A DNA stretch of 64,000 nucleotides from Acidimicrobiaceae bacterium (GCA_024641655.1 JAHECR010000002.1:1-64000), one strand, 5' to 3'. Numbered from the stretch's first letter, positions 50,155 to 59,788 are shown. Made by a program: numbers and translations. Notes: generated by a model from the sequence alone, not told the origin.

Positions 50155-52863
50155 TCAGCTACGTAGGGCTGCGTGCGCCGCAGCGAGACGAGCCACCGGT
50201 ACCCGGTACGCCGAACAGCTCACATAGTCGAGGCCGTACTGCTGGCACAGCGCAATGGACGCAGGGTCACCACCGTGCTCGCCACAGATGCCGATCTGCA
50301 GCCCCGGCCGCGCGGCGCGCCCTTCCGCCACGGCCATGGCCATGAGCCTGCCGACGCCGTGTTCGTCGATCGACCGGAACGGGTTCTCCGCGATGATCTT
50401 GTCCGCGAGGTACCCGAGCAGGAACTCCTTCTCGGCGTCGTCACGGCTGATCGCGAGGGTCATCTGCGTGAGGTCGTTGGTACCGAACGAGAAGAAGTCG
50501 GCATGCTGAGCGACCTCACCGGCAGTCAACGCAGCTCGCGGCACCTCGATCATCGTGCCGATCGGGATCGCGATCTGCTGACCACGAGCGTCGAACACGC
50601 CGGCCATCGCGGCCTCGATGATCCGGCGCGCCGCCGCCATCTCCGATGCATGCCCGACCAGGGGGACCATGATCTCGGCCTCCACCGCCAAACCGTTGTC
50701 GCGCACATCGAGCGCCGCCTCGACGATGGCACGGGTCTGCATCGCCATGAGCTCGGGGATGCGCAACCCGAGCCGGACTCCTCGCAGGCCGAGCATCGGG
50801 TTCGCCTCGCGGAGGTCCTCGACCCGGTCACGCAACGCCCGGACCTCGGAGAGCTCGTCGACGAGCGCGTCGACGCTCTGGAGGTCCGCTGCGTGCACGA
50901 GGCGCAAGCGGAGCTCCGTTGCCCGCGTCGAGAGCTCGTCGTAGCTCGGGAGGAACTCGTGCAGTGGTGGGTCGATGAGCCGGATGATGACCGGGTGGCC
51001 GGTCATCGCGGTGAACAGCCCCACGAAGTCGCCGCGTTGGAGCGGGAAGAGCGCGTCGATCGCCTCCCGGCGCTCGGCTGCGGTCGGGGCGATGATCATC
51101 TGCTGGACGATCGGCAGCCGGTCGGACCCGAAGAACATGTGCTCGGTCCGGCAGAGTCCGATGCCCGCGGCGCCGTAACGCCGCGCCCGTGCCGCTTCGA
51201 CAGGGTCGTCGGCATTGGCGCGCACGCCCAGCGTGCGGAAGTCGTCGGCCCAGCCCAGCAACTCCGTGAGCCACGGATTGTCGAGGTCAGGATCGGTGGT
51301 GGCGATCTGCCCGACATAGACGTTGCCGCTCGTACCGTCGACCGAGAGCCACTCTCCTTCGTGGATCTCGATGTCGCCCACCGTCAAGGTGCGGGCGGTG
51401 AGGTCGATGTCGATGTCGGCAGCACCCACGACTGCGGGCTTGCCGAACTGACGGGCGACGAGCGCGGCATGGCTCGTCCTCCCGCCGCTGGAAGTGAGGA
51501 TGCCCGTGGCCGCGAGCATCCCGTGGACATCGTCGGGCTTGGTATCGGGCCGAACGAGCACGACCTTGCGCCCGTCCTTCCCCCAGCGCTCGGCCAGGTC
51601 GGGGTCGAGCGCGGCGACGCCGACGGCTGCACCCGGGGACACGTTGAGACCCGATGCGAGAGGCTGCGCCGCAGCCAGGGCATCGGCCGCGAACTGGGGA
51701 TGGAGGAAGAAATCGATCTGGTCGGGCGTGACCCGGAGCACCGCCTCCTCGCGGGTGATGAGGCCTTCGTTCGCCAACTCGACCGCGATCCGTACCGCCG
51801 CCTGCGCGGTGCGTTTGCCCGTGCGAGTCTGCAGGAGCCAGAGCCGGCCCGCCTCGACGGTGAACTCCATGTCCTGCATGTCGCGGTAGTGGCCTTCGAG
51901 ACGGTGAGCGATCGCCGACAGTTCGGCGGCAACCTGGGGAAGGTCGTCGGCGAGCTCCGCGATGCGTTTCGTCGGTCGGATCCCGGCGACCACGTCTTCG
52001 CCCTGGGCATTGCGCAGGTAGTCGCCTTCGAGACGGTTCTCCCCCGTGGTCGCGTCGCGACTCATGGCCACGCCGGTGGCCCCGTCGTCGCCGAGGTTGC
52101 CGAACACCATGGTGACGACGTTGACGGCGGTGCCGAGGTCGTGGGGAATGCCTGCGGCCTCCCGGTAGTCGTGGGCCCGTTTGCCCCGCCAGCTCTCGAA
52201 GACCGCCTCGACGGCCATGCGTAGCTGGTCGAGGGGCTCGACCGGGAACGGCTCGAGGGACTGCCGGGCAATGGATCCCTGGAACGAGGCAATCACCTCG
52301 CGGAGCTCCTCGACGGAGAGCTCCGCGTCCGACGAGAGGTGGCGACGATCGCGCTGGGCGCGTAGCGCCGACTCGAAGGCCTGCTCGTCCACGCCCAGAA
52401 CCACGCCGCCGAACATCTGGATCAGGCGACGGTAGGAGTCGAGCACGAAGTGCTCGTCCCCGGTCGTGGCGATCATCCCTTCGACGACGGCGTCGTTCAG
52501 CCCGATGTCGAGCACCGTGTCCATCATCCCCGGCATCGAGAACTTCGCTCCCGAACGACAGGCCACCAGCAGGGGGTTGGCGGGATCGCCGAAACGCTTG
52601 CCCGTCGCGCGTTCCATGTCCCCCATCGCCTCTCGGACCTGGTCCCAGAGCCCCTCGGGCATCTCGCCGCCAGAGTCCATGTATGCATTGCAGGCCTCGG
52701 TGGTGATCACGAACCCCGGGGGAACCGGGATGCCGAGCTGGCTCATGTCCGCGAGGTTCGCCCCCTTGCCCCCGAGCAGTCCACGAACGGCTTCCCAGTC
52801 GTCGTCGACACGGCGTCGAACCTCGTCGAGCTCGTCGAAGCGGTACAGCCATCGATGCGTCAT
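50155..52863 (-). CDS. ppdK: Pyruvate, phosphate dikinase
   Basis: This 902-residue protein of normal length has an N-terminal ATP-grasp domain (GGKGANLADMSQLGIPVPPGF near residue 32; LVACRSGAKFSMPGMMDT near 100). The swivelling phosphohistidine domain has catalytic His465 (GGRTSHAALVARQFGKPAVVG), and the C-terminal PEP/pyruvate-binding barrel includes GICGEHGG near 865. A CAGGAGG site precedes ATG 52863. It interconverts pyruvate + ATP + Pi and PEP + AMP + PPi. A 12-bp hairpin sits upstream of the gene, and PFOR and DpaL in this window also handle pyruvate. Confidence 0.97.
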   Translation of the reverse strand: MTHRWLYRFDELDEVRRRVDDDWEAVRGLLGGKGANLADMSQLGIPVPPGFVITTEACNAYMDSGGEMPEGLWDQVREAMGDMERATGKRFGDPANPLLVACRSGAKFSMPGMMDTVLDIGLNDAVVEGMIATTGDEHFVLDSYRRLIQMFGGVVLGVDEQAFESALRAQRDRRHLSSDAELSVEELREVIASFQGSIARQSLEPFPVEPLDQLRMAVEAVFESWRGKRAHDYREAAGIPHDLGTAVNVVTMVFGNLGDDGATGVAMSRDATTGENRLEGDYLRNAQGEDVVAGIRPTKRIAELADDLPQVAAELSAIAHRLEGHYRDMQDMEFTVEAGRLWLLQTRTGKRTAQAAVRIAVELANEGLITREEAVLRVTPDQIDFFLHPQFAADALAAAQPLASGLNVSPGAAVGVAALDPDLAERWGKDGRKVVLVRPDTKPDDVHGMLAATGILTSSGGRTSHAALVARQFGKPAVVGAADIDIDLTARTLTVGDIEIHEGEWLSVDGTSGNVYVGQIATTDPDLDNPWLTELLGWADDFRTLGVRANADDPVEAARARRYGAAGIGLCRTEHMFFGSDRLPIVQQMIIAPTAAERREAIDALFPLQRGDFVGLFTAMTGHPVIIRLIDPPLHEFLPSYDELSTRATELRLRLVHAADLQSVDALVDELSEVRALRDRVEDLREANPMLGLRGVRLGLRIPELMAMQTRAIVEAALDVRDNGLAVEAEIMVPLVGHASEMAAARRIIEAAMAGVFDARGQQIAIPIGTMIEVPRAALTAGEVAQHADFFSFGTNDLTQMTLAISRDDAEKEFLLGYLADKIIAENPFRSIDEHGVGRLMAMAVAEGRAARPGLQIGICGEHGGDPASIALCQQYGLDYVSCSAYRVPVARLAAAHAALRS

Positions 52864-52920
52864 CGCGAACCTCCTGCAGGGACTCACTGCCCGCTCCGAC
52901 CGTACCTCTCCGCGCGAATC

Positions 52921-52948
52921 GCTCCCATGGACGAAAGTCCATGGGAGC
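52921..52948. terminator. Perfect 12-bp hairpin with GAAA loop upstream of ppdK
   Basis: GCTCCCATGGAC, GAAA, GTCCATGGGAGC form a perfect inverted repeat. On the minus strand it lies after the TIGR03086 gene stop (52976) and 57 bases before the ppdK ATG. No T-run follows in either direction, so Rho-independent termination is uncertain; a leader structure on the ppdK mRNA is an alternative. Confidence 0.65.
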
Positions 52949-52975
52949 GACCCAAGCGCGGGTGTCGACCGGAGG

Positions 52976-53524
52976 TCAGGCGACGCGACCGGTGAACGCA
53001 GCGAGCTGGTCCATCGGGCCGGCCCCAGAGGCCGTGCGTTCGGCTCCGAAGGCACCGGTGCGCATCTCCGGCGAGATCGCCGCGCGGGCGAAGGCATCGA
53101 TCTCGGCAACCAGGCCTTCCGGAGGTGCCCAGTCCTGCGACGTCGACGTGGCCAGGTCCCAGCCGTGGACAACGCCGTCGAGCGCGACGAGCCTGGCGAA
53201 TGCCTCCCCTGGCATCTGGCCCCCGGGCGTCTGGATGGTGCGATCGAGCGCACCCGGGCTCTGCACGGCAGCGAGCAGTTCGGCCATCGCCGCGTCGAAG
53301 GCCTCGACGGGGTCGGAGCCCAACGCCACCGTGCCGGCGGCCGCGGGATCCTCGCCCCGGAACATGGGCGCGAACCCTGTCGCCAATTGCGTCATGTGAT
53401 CGAGCACCGCCTCGACGGTGAACTCCGTGCAGGGGGTGGGTCCGGGGAGTTGGGCGGCGGTGATCCTGCCTGCCACCTCCCTGAGCATGGGGATGATCAC
53501 GGCCAGCTGTTCGTTCGGTTCCAT
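52976..53524 (-). CDS. TIGR03086 family metal-binding protein (mycothiol-dependent maleylpyruvate isomerase N-domain/DinB-like)
   Basis: This 182-residue four-helix protein starts MEPNEQLAVIIPML. It has the metal-binding pattern TPCTEFTVEAVLDHM near residue 32 and HGWDLATSTSQDW near 130, the Asp/His region typical of TIGR03086 proteins. Family members bind divalent metal and some use mycothiol. The frame is open upstream, but ATG 53524 begins the conserved fold. It lies 66 bases after the cupin stop, transcribed away from the HxlR regulator. Confidence 0.85.
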   Translation of the reverse strand: MEPNEQLAVIIPMLREVAGRITAAQLPGPTPCTEFTVEAVLDHMTQLATGFAPMFRGEDPAAAGTVALGSDPVEAFDAAMAELLAAVQSPGALDRTIQTPGGQMPGEAFARLVALDGVVHGWDLATSTSQDWAPPEGLVAEIDAFARAAISPEMRTGAFGAERTASGAGPMDQLAAFTGRVA

Positions 53525-53589
53525 GGGTTTGCTCCGTCTGTGAGTGGGGTCTTCGTGTGGGTGATGGGTGGGTGCGCCGCGAGAGACGT

Positions 53590-53976
53590 TCAGCCGGCCA
53601 TGCGGGCCAACATGTGGTCCATGACCGCGCCGTGCTCGACCTGTGGGCTGAACAGGATGACCTCTGCGTCCTCGACGACACGGACGCTGTGACCTGGAGG
53701 CCAGTAGAAGAGATCGTTGCCGACGCAGGACTCCTCGCTGCCGTCGGCGTAGGAGACGACGACCGCTCCCGCCAGCATGAACCCCCAGTGGGGCGCATGA
53801 CAGGCGTCGCCGGACAGACCTTCGAGCAGTGGAGCGATGTCGGTGCCGGCTCCGAGCGAGAAGTATTCGGCACCGAGCGAGGCGTACGACGAGACGTCCC
53901 CGAAGCCGAGGGCCTGCCTGGCGACCGCGCCCGGGACATCGATCTTGGTCGGGATGTCGTCTTTGGTGATGTGCAT
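53590..53976 (-). CDS. Cupin-domain protein
   Basis: This 128-residue protein has a single cupin fold: CHAPHWGFMLAGAVVVSYADGSE near residue 57 with metal-type His, and FYWPPGHSVRVVEDAEVILFSPQ near 90. Standard cupin metal ligands are partly kept. A GAGGA site precedes ATG 53976. It is divergent from the HxlR gene with 126 bases between, a usual regulator-target layout. Detoxification or metabolite oxidation is possible; the substrate is unknown. Confidence 0.82.
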   Translation of the reverse strand: MHITKDDIPTKIDVPGAVARQALGFGDVSSYASLGAEYFSLGAGTDIAPLLEGLSGDACHAPHWGFMLAGAVVVSYADGSEESCVGNDLFYWPPGHSVRVVEDAEVILFSPQVEHGAVMDHMLARMAG

Positions 53977-54070
53977 TGGATCCTCGATTCGGTGGAAGTG
54001 CGACGAACCGTCGATGACCGAGCGCCGCGTGGTACGGCTCCCACTCAAGACCACTGCCCCGCGAACGGAT

Positions 54071-54087
54071 AGTTCCAATACTGAACC
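54071..54087. promoter_or_regulatory. Candidate HxlR operator
   Basis: GTTC (54072-54075) and GAAC (54083-54086) form an inverted repeat with a 7-base spacer in the space between the divergent cupin and HxlR genes. CATGAT (54092-54097) just downstream could be the regulator's -10, so a bound protein would block it. Confidence 0.4.
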
Positions 54088-54102
54088 GTGCCATGATGGC
54101 CC

Positions 54103-54765
54103 ATGGCTTCCTACGGTCAATACTGTCCGATCTCGCGATCGGCCGAACTGCTCGGCGATCGCTGGACCCTCCACATCATCCGGGACCTCCTGACCGGTAC
54201 GAGCCGTTTCAACGAGCTCATCCGAGGCAACCCCGGCCTCTCGAGGGCGCTGCTCACCCGCCGGCTCCGCCAGCTGCAGCTGGCCGAGGTGGTGGAACGC
54301 GCGCCCGACGGGACCTACCACCTCACGGCAGCCGGCCGCGACCTCGAACCGGTCGTGTTCGGCCTCGCGACGTGGGGCGCTCGCTGGATGTTCGGAGCAC
54401 CGGCGGTCGACGAGCTCGACCCCGACCTCCTGCTGTGGTGGCTCCACCGCCAGATCGACACGACGAACATCCCCGGACCCCGATTCACGGTCTACGTCCC
54501 GTTCTCGGATCATCCCAAGCGCTACTGGATCGTCATCGACGAAGCCGCCTCGCTCTGCCTCGCCGATCCGGGTTTCGAGATAGACGTGACCTTACGCACC
54601 GACCGCGCCGCGCTCTACGAGACGTACCTCGGCCGCCGCTCGCTCGCGGACGCCCAGCGTGCCGGCAGCGTCACCTTGAACGGGTCGCAGGCCGCGGTGC
54701 GCGCCTTCTTCGACGCGTTCGGGCAGTCGCCTGTCGCAGCGATCGTGCACGACGAAGCGTCGTGA
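54103..54765 (+). CDS. HxlR family winged-helix regulator with C-terminal SCP2-like domain
   Basis: This 220-residue protein has an N-terminal HxlR winged helix (residues 1-95): YCPISRSAELLGDRWTLHIIRDLL, FNELIRGNPGLSRALLTRRLRQL, then a wing ending in LEPVVFGLATWGARW. A C-terminal domain (residues 105-220) has SCP2/sterol-binding-like patterning. The Cys in QYCPI is the residue that senses aldehydes or thiol stress in some HxlR proteins. It is divergent from cupin and TIGR03086 genes, which it probably controls through the inverted repeat at 54071. Confidence 0.9.
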   Translation: MASYGQYCPISRSAELLGDRWTLHIIRDLLTGTSRFNELIRGNPGLSRALLTRRLRQLQLAEVVERAPDGTYHLTAAGRDLEPVVFGLATWGARWMFGAPAVDELDPDLLLWWLHRQIDTTNIPGPRFTVYVPFSDHPKRYWIVIDEAASLCLADPGFEIDVTLRTDRAALYETYLGRRSLADAQRAGSVTLNGSQAAVRAFFDAFGQSPVAAIVHDEAS

Positions 54766-54797
54766 CACCGCCTGCGTGGCACCCGCCGAGCTGCGGT

Positions 54798-55463
54798 TCA
54801 GCAGGACAGCGCGTGACGGGCGACGGTGACGTGGAGCTCGGCGTGACCGGCATATTCGCGTGCTTCCTCCAACGAGTCCGACGCCAACGTGAACGTCGCC
54901 CAGCCGACGACCCGCATTGGGTGACTTGCCAGCGACGGCATCGTGTTTCTGTCGCGCCGCCAGGCGCCGATGGCCTCGGCCATCACCGCCCACGACGCGC
55001 GTGGATCGGTCCAGTCGCCGCCGAGCACGTCCCGCTCCACGCAGCCGACCGCCGACAGTGGCGCCGCCAGGCCCACCGGGGTCCCGTCCAGGCTGGGAAG
55101 AAGCCCGGCGCCGGTCGCTCCGCCGACCGCCCCGTCACGGTCGCGATCGCCGTAACCGGGACCCCCGGGGCCGACAACGAGGTTGGCGGCCGTTTCGGCG
55201 CCTTGCTGCGCCTCGCCGATCGTGGAAGCAGACGCCCACAGACGCACCGCGGTCTCGATTGCGTCGAGTCGATCGACGTACGCAGCGGTGCTCGCTCCGC
55301 CGCCGATCGTGGCTGCCGGGAGCGCTGACCCGGAGCCGCCGCCACACGCACCGACCAGCAACGCTGCCAGCGCGACGACCACAAGGCGACGCCGTGGCCT
55401 CCCGACGGGCGCCGGAGGCGTAGGTACACCGCCGAGCGCGACTCCCGGACCGGCCCAGGTCAC
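54798..55463 (-). CDS. Lipoprotein of unknown function
   Basis: This 221-residue protein begins at GTG 55463, overlapping the nitroreductase stop (GTGA). It has a basic stretch RPRRR, a hydrophobic core and the lipobox VGAC (Cys near residue 39), followed by a Gly/Ser-rich linker. A helical domain follows with YVDRLDAIETAVRLWASAST near 60 and paired Cys later (GCVERD, ALSC at the end). No family was recognised. Coupling to nitroreductase translation suggests a shared mRNA, not a shared pathway. Confidence 0.72.
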   Translation of the reverse strand: MTWAGPGVALGGVPTPPAPVGRPRRRLVVVALAALLVGACGGGSGSALPAATIGGGASTAAYVDRLDAIETAVRLWASASTIGEAQQGAETAANLVVGPGGPGYGDRDRDGAVGGATGAGLLPSLDGTPVGLAAPLSAVGCVERDVLGGDWTDPRASWAVMAEAIGAWRRDRNTMPSLASHPMRVVGWATFTLASDSLEEAREYAGHAELHVTVARHALSC

Positions 55464-56074
55464 CACCCGTTCCAGTGAATGATCGAGTCGAGGTCCTTGC
55501 GGGGCGCCGGCTTGAAGTCGGTGCCCTTGGAGTAGGCGACGGGAAACAGACCGCCCTGTGCGCACCGCTCGTAGGGGATGCCGAGCACCTCGGCGGCTTC
55601 CTGCTCCTTCGCCAGGTGCATCGTGGTCCACGCAGTGCCGAGCCCACGGTTGCGTGCCGCGAGGCAAAAACTCCACGCCGCGGGCAGCAACGAGCCCCAG
55701 TAGCCGGCCTGGTTCGCCCCCTCGGGGCGCCCCCACTGGAGCGGGATCAACATCACGGGCACTTCGTGGAGGTGGTCGGCGAGGTACTCCGCGGACGAGT
55801 ACACACGCTGGTCGCCGTGACTCATGATCGTCACGTTCGGGGAGTACGCGTGCTTCCAGACGCTGTTGTAGATCGAAGCGAGCGCCTGCTTCTTCTCGGC
55901 ATCGTCGACGAAGAGCCAGTGCCACTTCTGCACGTTCGAGCCCGAGGGCGCCTGCACGGCCAGCTCGACGCACTCGATGAGCACCTCGCGCTCGACCGGC
56001 CGATCCAGATCGAGGCGCTTTCGGACAGCGCGGGTGGTGGCGAGAACGTCATCGGCGGAGAGGTCGAGGTGCAT
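55460..56074 (-). CDS. Nitroreductase family protein
   Basis: This 204-residue FMN enzyme has TTRAVRKRLDLDRPV at residue 13 (the RxxR flavin motif), APSGSNVQKWHWLFV near 44, a conserved NRGLGTAWTTMHL near 142, and the terminal KDLDSIIHWNGW. The fold and length fit nitroreductase-family oxidoreductases that use NAD(P)H, or possibly F420 in actinobacteria. A minus-strand TACGGT 6 bases before ATG 56074 indicates a leaderless mRNA. The substrate is unknown. Confidence 0.93.
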   Translation of the reverse strand: MHLDLSADDVLATTRAVRKRLDLDRPVEREVLIECVELAVQAPSGSNVQKWHWLFVDDAEKKQALASIYNSVWKHAYSPNVTIMSHGDQRVYSSAEYLADHLHEVPVMLIPLQWGRPEGANQAGYWGSLLPAAWSFCLAARNRGLGTAWTTMHLAKEQEAAEVLGIPYERCAQGGLFPVAYSKGTDFKPAPRKDLDSIIHWNGW

Positions 56075-56080
56075 GGGCGC

Positions 56081-56086
56081 ACCGTA
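56081..56086 (-). promoter_or_regulatory. -10 element for a leaderless transcript (nitroreductase)
   Basis: TACGGT on the minus strand ends 6 bases before ATG 56074. The mRNA would start at the start codon and carry both nitroreductase and lipoprotein genes. Confidence 0.5.
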
Positions 56087-56204
56087 GCCGCGTCGATCGC
56101 GCGTTCAGAACCGCTCGATCTGGTCCGGCCCCGGAGCGTCGACCAGGACAGGGAGGCGCGTCGGCGTTCGCCGGCCCCTCGCATGAGCGCGGGCAGGCGC
56201 CCCG

Positions 56205-56669
56205 TCAGCCACCTATCACATCGGGCCGAGGCAAGCCGGCGGCCTCGCAGAGTCCCAGGTAGGTCTCGAGCACCGCGGGGGCGTCGCGGACCGCGGTGAT
56301 CTGCCCGTCGGGGTCAAGCAGCAGGTTCGCGCCCCAAACGGCGAACCACACGTCGGTGCGCGCCGTGTTGTCCGCCGGCGCCTCCAACGTGTGCACCGAG
56401 TTGGCGGGTTCGAAGATGTGCGACCCGGGCAGGTAGTCGTGACCGTATTCGGCGTAACGCCAGCGACCGGTGAGGGTGAACCCGAGCACCGGTCCGGTGT
56501 GGCGATGCGTCTGCAGCGCCGTGCCCGGTTCCAGGCGACTGCGGATGACCCACAGTCCAGCGTCGAGATCGACGTGGGCGAGCTGGAAGGAGTAGCCGGG
56601 CATGTCCGACACGTAGGGCAGGTCGTTCTCGTTGCGATGCAGCGCTGCGGGGATCGGCGAAACCGTCAT
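56205..56669 (-). CDS. Cupin family protein, 2,4'-dihydroxyacetophenone dioxygenase-like
   Basis: This 154-residue protein resembles the DAD family. [20 protein letters not shown] is near residue 17 and [20 protein letters not shown] near 48, with the metal-binding His pair. [20 protein letters not shown] near 80 has the third His. Family enzymes oxidatively cleave hydroxylated ketones such as 2,4'-dihydroxyacetophenone. A minus-strand TACGCT lies 7 bases before ATG 56669, giving a leaderless mRNA. It lies beside another cupin-like gene (56719). Confidence 0.82.
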   Translation of the reverse strand: MTVSPIPAALHRNENDLPYVSDMPGYSFQLAHVDLDAGLWVIRSRLEPGTALQTHRHTGPVLGFTLTGRWRYAEYGHDYLPGSHIFEPANSVHTLEAPADNTARTDVWFAVWGANLLLDPDGQITAVRDAPAVLETYLGLCEAAGLPRPDVIGG

Positions 56670-56676
56670 GGCCCCG

Positions 56677-56682
56677 AGCGTA
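56677..56682 (-). promoter_or_regulatory. -10 element for a leaderless transcript (DAD-like cupin)
   Basis: TACGCT on the minus strand ends 7 bases before ATG 56669. Confidence 0.5.
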
Positions 56683-56718
56683 GGCGTCGCGCAAGGGTTC
56701 GGCTGGGTCCCGCCGGGC

Positions 56719-57357
56719 TCACCGCCACTCGGCAACCACTGCTCGGTACGGGCTGGTGCCGACGTTGACGAGTGCGGTCGACCTCGGTGCATCGTGCCAC
56801 AGCAGATCACCCGGCCCGACGACGACGATGCGGTCCGGCCCAGCTGCAGGTCGAACGAGCAGGCTCGCTTCGGTGATGACGACCGTGAGGCCCGAGAACG
56901 CGTAGTCCACCGCCCCCGTGCGTTCTTCGGGTCCGAGGACGAGTTCGTAGGCCCGGAGCCGATCGGTCTCCCACAGCAGTACATGGCCGGGTGCCTCGAG
57001 CGGATCGGATGCGGCCCCGGGACCGGCAGCGAGGACCTCGGCGCCGACCATGCGCATCGGGTGCTCGTCGACGTTGGTGAGGCGGTGGATGAGGTGCTGC
57101 TCGCGGAAGGCCGAGCAGTAGCAGACCCCGGCCGCGGCTGTCGGTCCGGTATCGGTGGCCTCCTCGCCATAGACCTGCCGTCGCACCGTCGCCCCGGCGA
57201 TGGCGACATACAAGGTGTCCTCGCAGTGACGGTGGTAGAGCGTCGTGTCGCCGGGGGCGAGCAGCACGTCGTACACGCTGACCTGCCCGGTCGCGAACCG
57301 GTGTCGATGCCTCGGTTCGTCACGCACCTCCACGAACCCCTGACCGGTCTCGCTCAC
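56719..57357 (-). CDS. Cupin-like protein (two cupin halves)
   Basis: This 212-residue protein starts [19 protein letters not shown]. Its first cupin half has [22 protein letters not shown] near residue 41 with His-rich metal residues. The second half has [13 protein letters not shown] near 160 and a [14 protein letters not shown] segment, which places metal residues less clearly. The start is GTG 57357, 6 bases after a minus-strand TACGGT. It is divergent from the PIN-PhoH gene. Function is unknown; a small-molecule isomerase or dioxygenase is plausible. Confidence 0.75.
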   Translation of the reverse strand: MSETGQGFVEVRDEPRHRHRFATGQVSVYDVLLAPGDTTLYHRHCEDTLYVAIAGATVRRQVYGEEATDTGPTAAAGVCYCSAFREQHLIHRLTNVDEHPMRMVGAEVLAAGPGAASDPLEAPGHVLLWETDRLRAYELVLGPEERTGAVDYAFSGLTVVITEASLLVRPAAGPDRIVVVGPGDLLWHDAPRSTALVNVGTSPYRAVVAEWR

Positions 57358-57363
57358 ACGCGC

Positions 57364-57369
57364 ACCGTA
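57364..57369 (-). promoter_or_regulatory. -10 element for a leaderless transcript (two-half cupin gene)
   Basis: TACGGT on the minus strand lies 6 bases before GTG 57357. Confidence 0.5.
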
Positions 57370-57423
57370 GCCCGATCGGCGGTCCACCCGTTCGTGGTGG
57401 ACCATGCCTACTGTCTGGGAGGG

Positions 57424-58737
57424 ATGACGGACCGCGCGAAAACCTACGTCCTGGACACCTCCGTGCTGCTGAGCGACCCCACCGCTCTGCACCGCTTCGA
57501 CGAGCACGAGGTCGTCGTGCCACTGGTCGTGCTCAGCGAACTGGAGGCGAAACGGCAGCACCCGGAGCTCGGCTGGGCCGCGCGCGAGAGCCTGCGCACC
57601 CTCGAGGCGCTCCGCGAACGACATGGCAGCCTGCTCGAGCGCCTGCCCATCAACGAGCTCGGCGGAACGCTGCGCGTCGAGCTCAACCACACCGACCGGG
57701 AGACGCTACCGTCGGAGTTCCGGATCGACAGCAACGACCACCGCATCTTGTCGGTCGCCCATCACCTCCAGCGCGGTGACCTGGGGAGCGCCGGCGTCGA
57801 CGTGGTGCTGGTCTCAAAGGACCTCCCCCTGCGGCTGAAAGCAGGCGTCATGGGTCTCGCCGCGGTCGAGTACCGCGACAGCGAGGTGTCCGACGACCAC
57901 TGGACCGGAATGGCCGAGATCCAGGCCACCTGCGAGCTGATCGACGAGCTGTTCACGGAGAAGGTCGTCGAATGCGACGCCGCCCGTCAACTGCCGTGCA
58001 ACACCGGGGTCGTGCTGATCAACGGCTCGCAGTCCGCGCTGGCACGGGTCAAGTCCGACAAGCGGCTGCACCTGATCCGCCCGGACCACGAGTTGTTCGC
58101 CATGCGCGCGCGTTCCAGCGAGCAGCACCTGGCGATCGACCTGCTGGCCGATCCCGATGTCGGTATCGTGAGCCTCGGCGGTCGCGCCGGAACCGGAAAG
58201 AGCGTCCTGGCGATCGCCGCGGCACTCGAAGCGGTGCTCGAGCAGCGCACCCAGCAACGAGCCGTCGTGTTCCGACCGCTGTTCGCCGTTGGCGGCCAGG
58301 AGCTCGGGTACCTGCCCGGGAACGAGACCGACAAGATGTCGCCGTGGGGCGCCGCTGTCACCGATGCACTCGAAGCCATCGCCGGACCCACCGTTGTCGA
58401 AGAAGTACTGGCCAGACGCCTGCTCGACATCCAGCCGCTCACCCACATCCGCGGCAGGTCGCTCACCGACACCTTCGTGATCATCGACGAGGCCCAGAAC
58501 CTGGAGCGCAGCGTGCTGCTCACCGCGCTCACCCGCCTCGGAGCGGGGTCCAAGGTCGTCCTCACCCATGATGTGGCCCAGCGTGACAACCTGAGGGTCG
58601 GTCGCCATGACGGCATCGCGACGGTGGTCGACCATCTCCGCGGCCACCCCCTGTTCGGCCACGTCACCTTGCACCGATCCGAACGCAGCGCGATCGCAGC
58701 GCTCGTTGCCGGTCTCCTCGACGGCCGTCAGGGCTGA
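57424..58737 (+). CDS. phoH2: PIN-PhoH (PhoH2-like) RNase-ATPase
   Basis: This 437-residue fusion has an N-terminal PIN nuclease (residues 1-150) with acidic residues in [10 protein letters not shown] and [12 protein letters not shown] PhoH ATPase (residues 235-437) follows, with Walker [13 protein letters not shown] near 256 and Walker [12 protein letters not shown] near 353. PhoH2 proteins unwind and cleave RNA with ATP. A GGGAGGG site precedes ATG 57424, with TACTGT upstream as a possible -10. It is followed 27 bases later by the YihY/BrkB gene. Confidence 0.95.
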   Translation: MTDRAKTYVLDTSVLLSDPTALHRFDEHEVVVPLVVLSELEAKRQHPELGWAARESLRTLEALRERHGSLLERLPINELGGTLRVELNHTDRETLPSEFRIDSNDHRILSVAHHLQRGDLGSAGVDVVLVSKDLPLRLKAGVMGLAAVEYRDSEVSDDHWTGMAEIQATCELIDELFTEKVVECDAARQLPCNTGVVLINGSQSALARVKSDKRLHLIRPDHELFAMRARSSEQHLAIDLLADPDVGIVSLGGRAGTGKSVLAIAAALEAVLEQRTQQRAVVFRPLFAVGGQELGYLPGNETDKMSPWGAAVTDALEAIAGPTVVEEVLARRLLDIQPLTHIRGRSLTDTFVIIDEAQNLERSVLLTALTRLGAGSKVVLTHDVAQRDNLRVGRHDGIATVVDHLRGHPLFGHVTLHRSERSAIAALVAGLLDGRQG

Positions 58738-58764
58738 GACGCTCCCCGCTCGGGCATTCCGGCG

Positions 58765-59778
58765 ATGACCGATCTCCAGGAACCCGCCCCCACCGGTTCC
58801 TCGCGCCGCGATGCGATCCTGGACCGGATCGACACCGTGCAACGGCGCTCCACCCCTGCGGGCTTCACGGTCGGTGTCATCAAGAAGTTCGGTGACGACC
58901 GCGCCGGCAACCTCGCCGCACTGATCGCGTACTACAGCTTCTTCTCGATCTTCCCGCTGTTGCTGGTGCTCGTGACGATCCTCGGGTTCGTGTTCGACGG
59001 CGACCCCGGCCTCCAGCAGGACATCGTCGGCTCAGCACTCGAGCAGGTCCCTGCCGTCGGCGAGGAGCTGGCGAGCGGAAGCCTCCAAGGCAGCGGCGTC
59101 GGGCTGATGGTGGGCATCGTGGGCGCGCTCTGGGCGGGCCTCGCAGCCATGGTCGCGGGCCAGAACGCCATGAACGATGTCTGGGACGTACCCCGGGACG
59201 CCCGTCCGAACTTCATCGGCACACGGGTGCGGGCGTTGCTGGGGCTCGTCGTCGTCGGCGTCGGCCTGCTCGGCGCAACCATCGTCGGTCAGCTCGGACC
59301 GACCTTCGACGAGATCCCACGGGGGGCGTCGCTCGCCCTGTCCCTCGCGAATCTCGTGATCAACGTGCTGGTGACCGGTGCGGCCTTCCGCGTCCTGACG
59401 GCTCGGAAGCTGTCGGCCGGGGAGATCCTGCCCGGGGCGATCATCGCCGGTGTTGGTTACTTCGCGCTCCAGCGCTTCGGTGCCGCGCTGGTCACCCGGG
59501 CAGCCGACGCCAGCGACACCTACGGGGTCTTCGCGCTCGTGATCGGCCTGCTCTCGTGGTTCTATCTCCTGGCCCAGTTCACCGTCTTGGCAGCGGAGGT
59601 CAACGTCGTACGCGCCCGTGCGCTGTGGCCCCGCAGCCTGACCGGTCGCAACCTGACCGAAGCCGACCGGCGCGCCTTCCAGCGCTACGGGACCGAGGCC
59701 CGGTTCCACGACGAGGCCACCGTGGAGGTGTCCTTCGACGGGTGCGTCTCGCCCGGCCAGGGCGAGCAACGGAGCTAA
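58765..59778 (+). CDS. YihY/virulence factor BrkB family membrane protein
   Basis: This 337-residue protein has an N-terminal cytosolic part, then six membrane spans. The first span [28 protein letters not shown] near residue 52 is the family hallmark; others follow to [26 protein letters not shown] near 270. The C-terminal tail is cytosolic and basic/acidic. The family was once called RNase BN, but it is a membrane protein of unclear role (transport or envelope). It probably shares a transcript with PIN-PhoH. Confidence 0.93.
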   Translation: MTDLQEPAPTGSSRRDAILDRIDTVQRRSTPAGFTVGVIKKFGDDRAGNLAALIAYYSFFSIFPLLLVLVTILGFVFDGDPGLQQDIVGSALEQVPAVGEELASGSLQGSGVGLMVGIVGALWAGLAAMVAGQNAMNDVWDVPRDARPNFIGTRVRALLGLVVVGVGLLGATIVGQLGPTFDEIPRGASLALSLANLVINVLVTGAAFRVLTARKLSAGEILPGAIIAGVGYFALQRFGAALVTRAADASDTYGVFALVIGLLSWFYLLAQFTVLAAEVNVVRARALWPRSLTGRNLTEADRRAFQRYGTEARFHDEATVEVSFDGCVSPGQGEQRS

Positions 59779-59781
59779 CGT
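59776..59781 (+). promoter_or_regulatory. -10 element for a leaderless transcript (MaoC gene)
   Basis: TAACGT ends 7 bases before ATG 59789 and overlaps the stop codon of the upstream YihY gene. Confidence 0.5.
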
Positions 59782-59788
59782 CAGGCCC

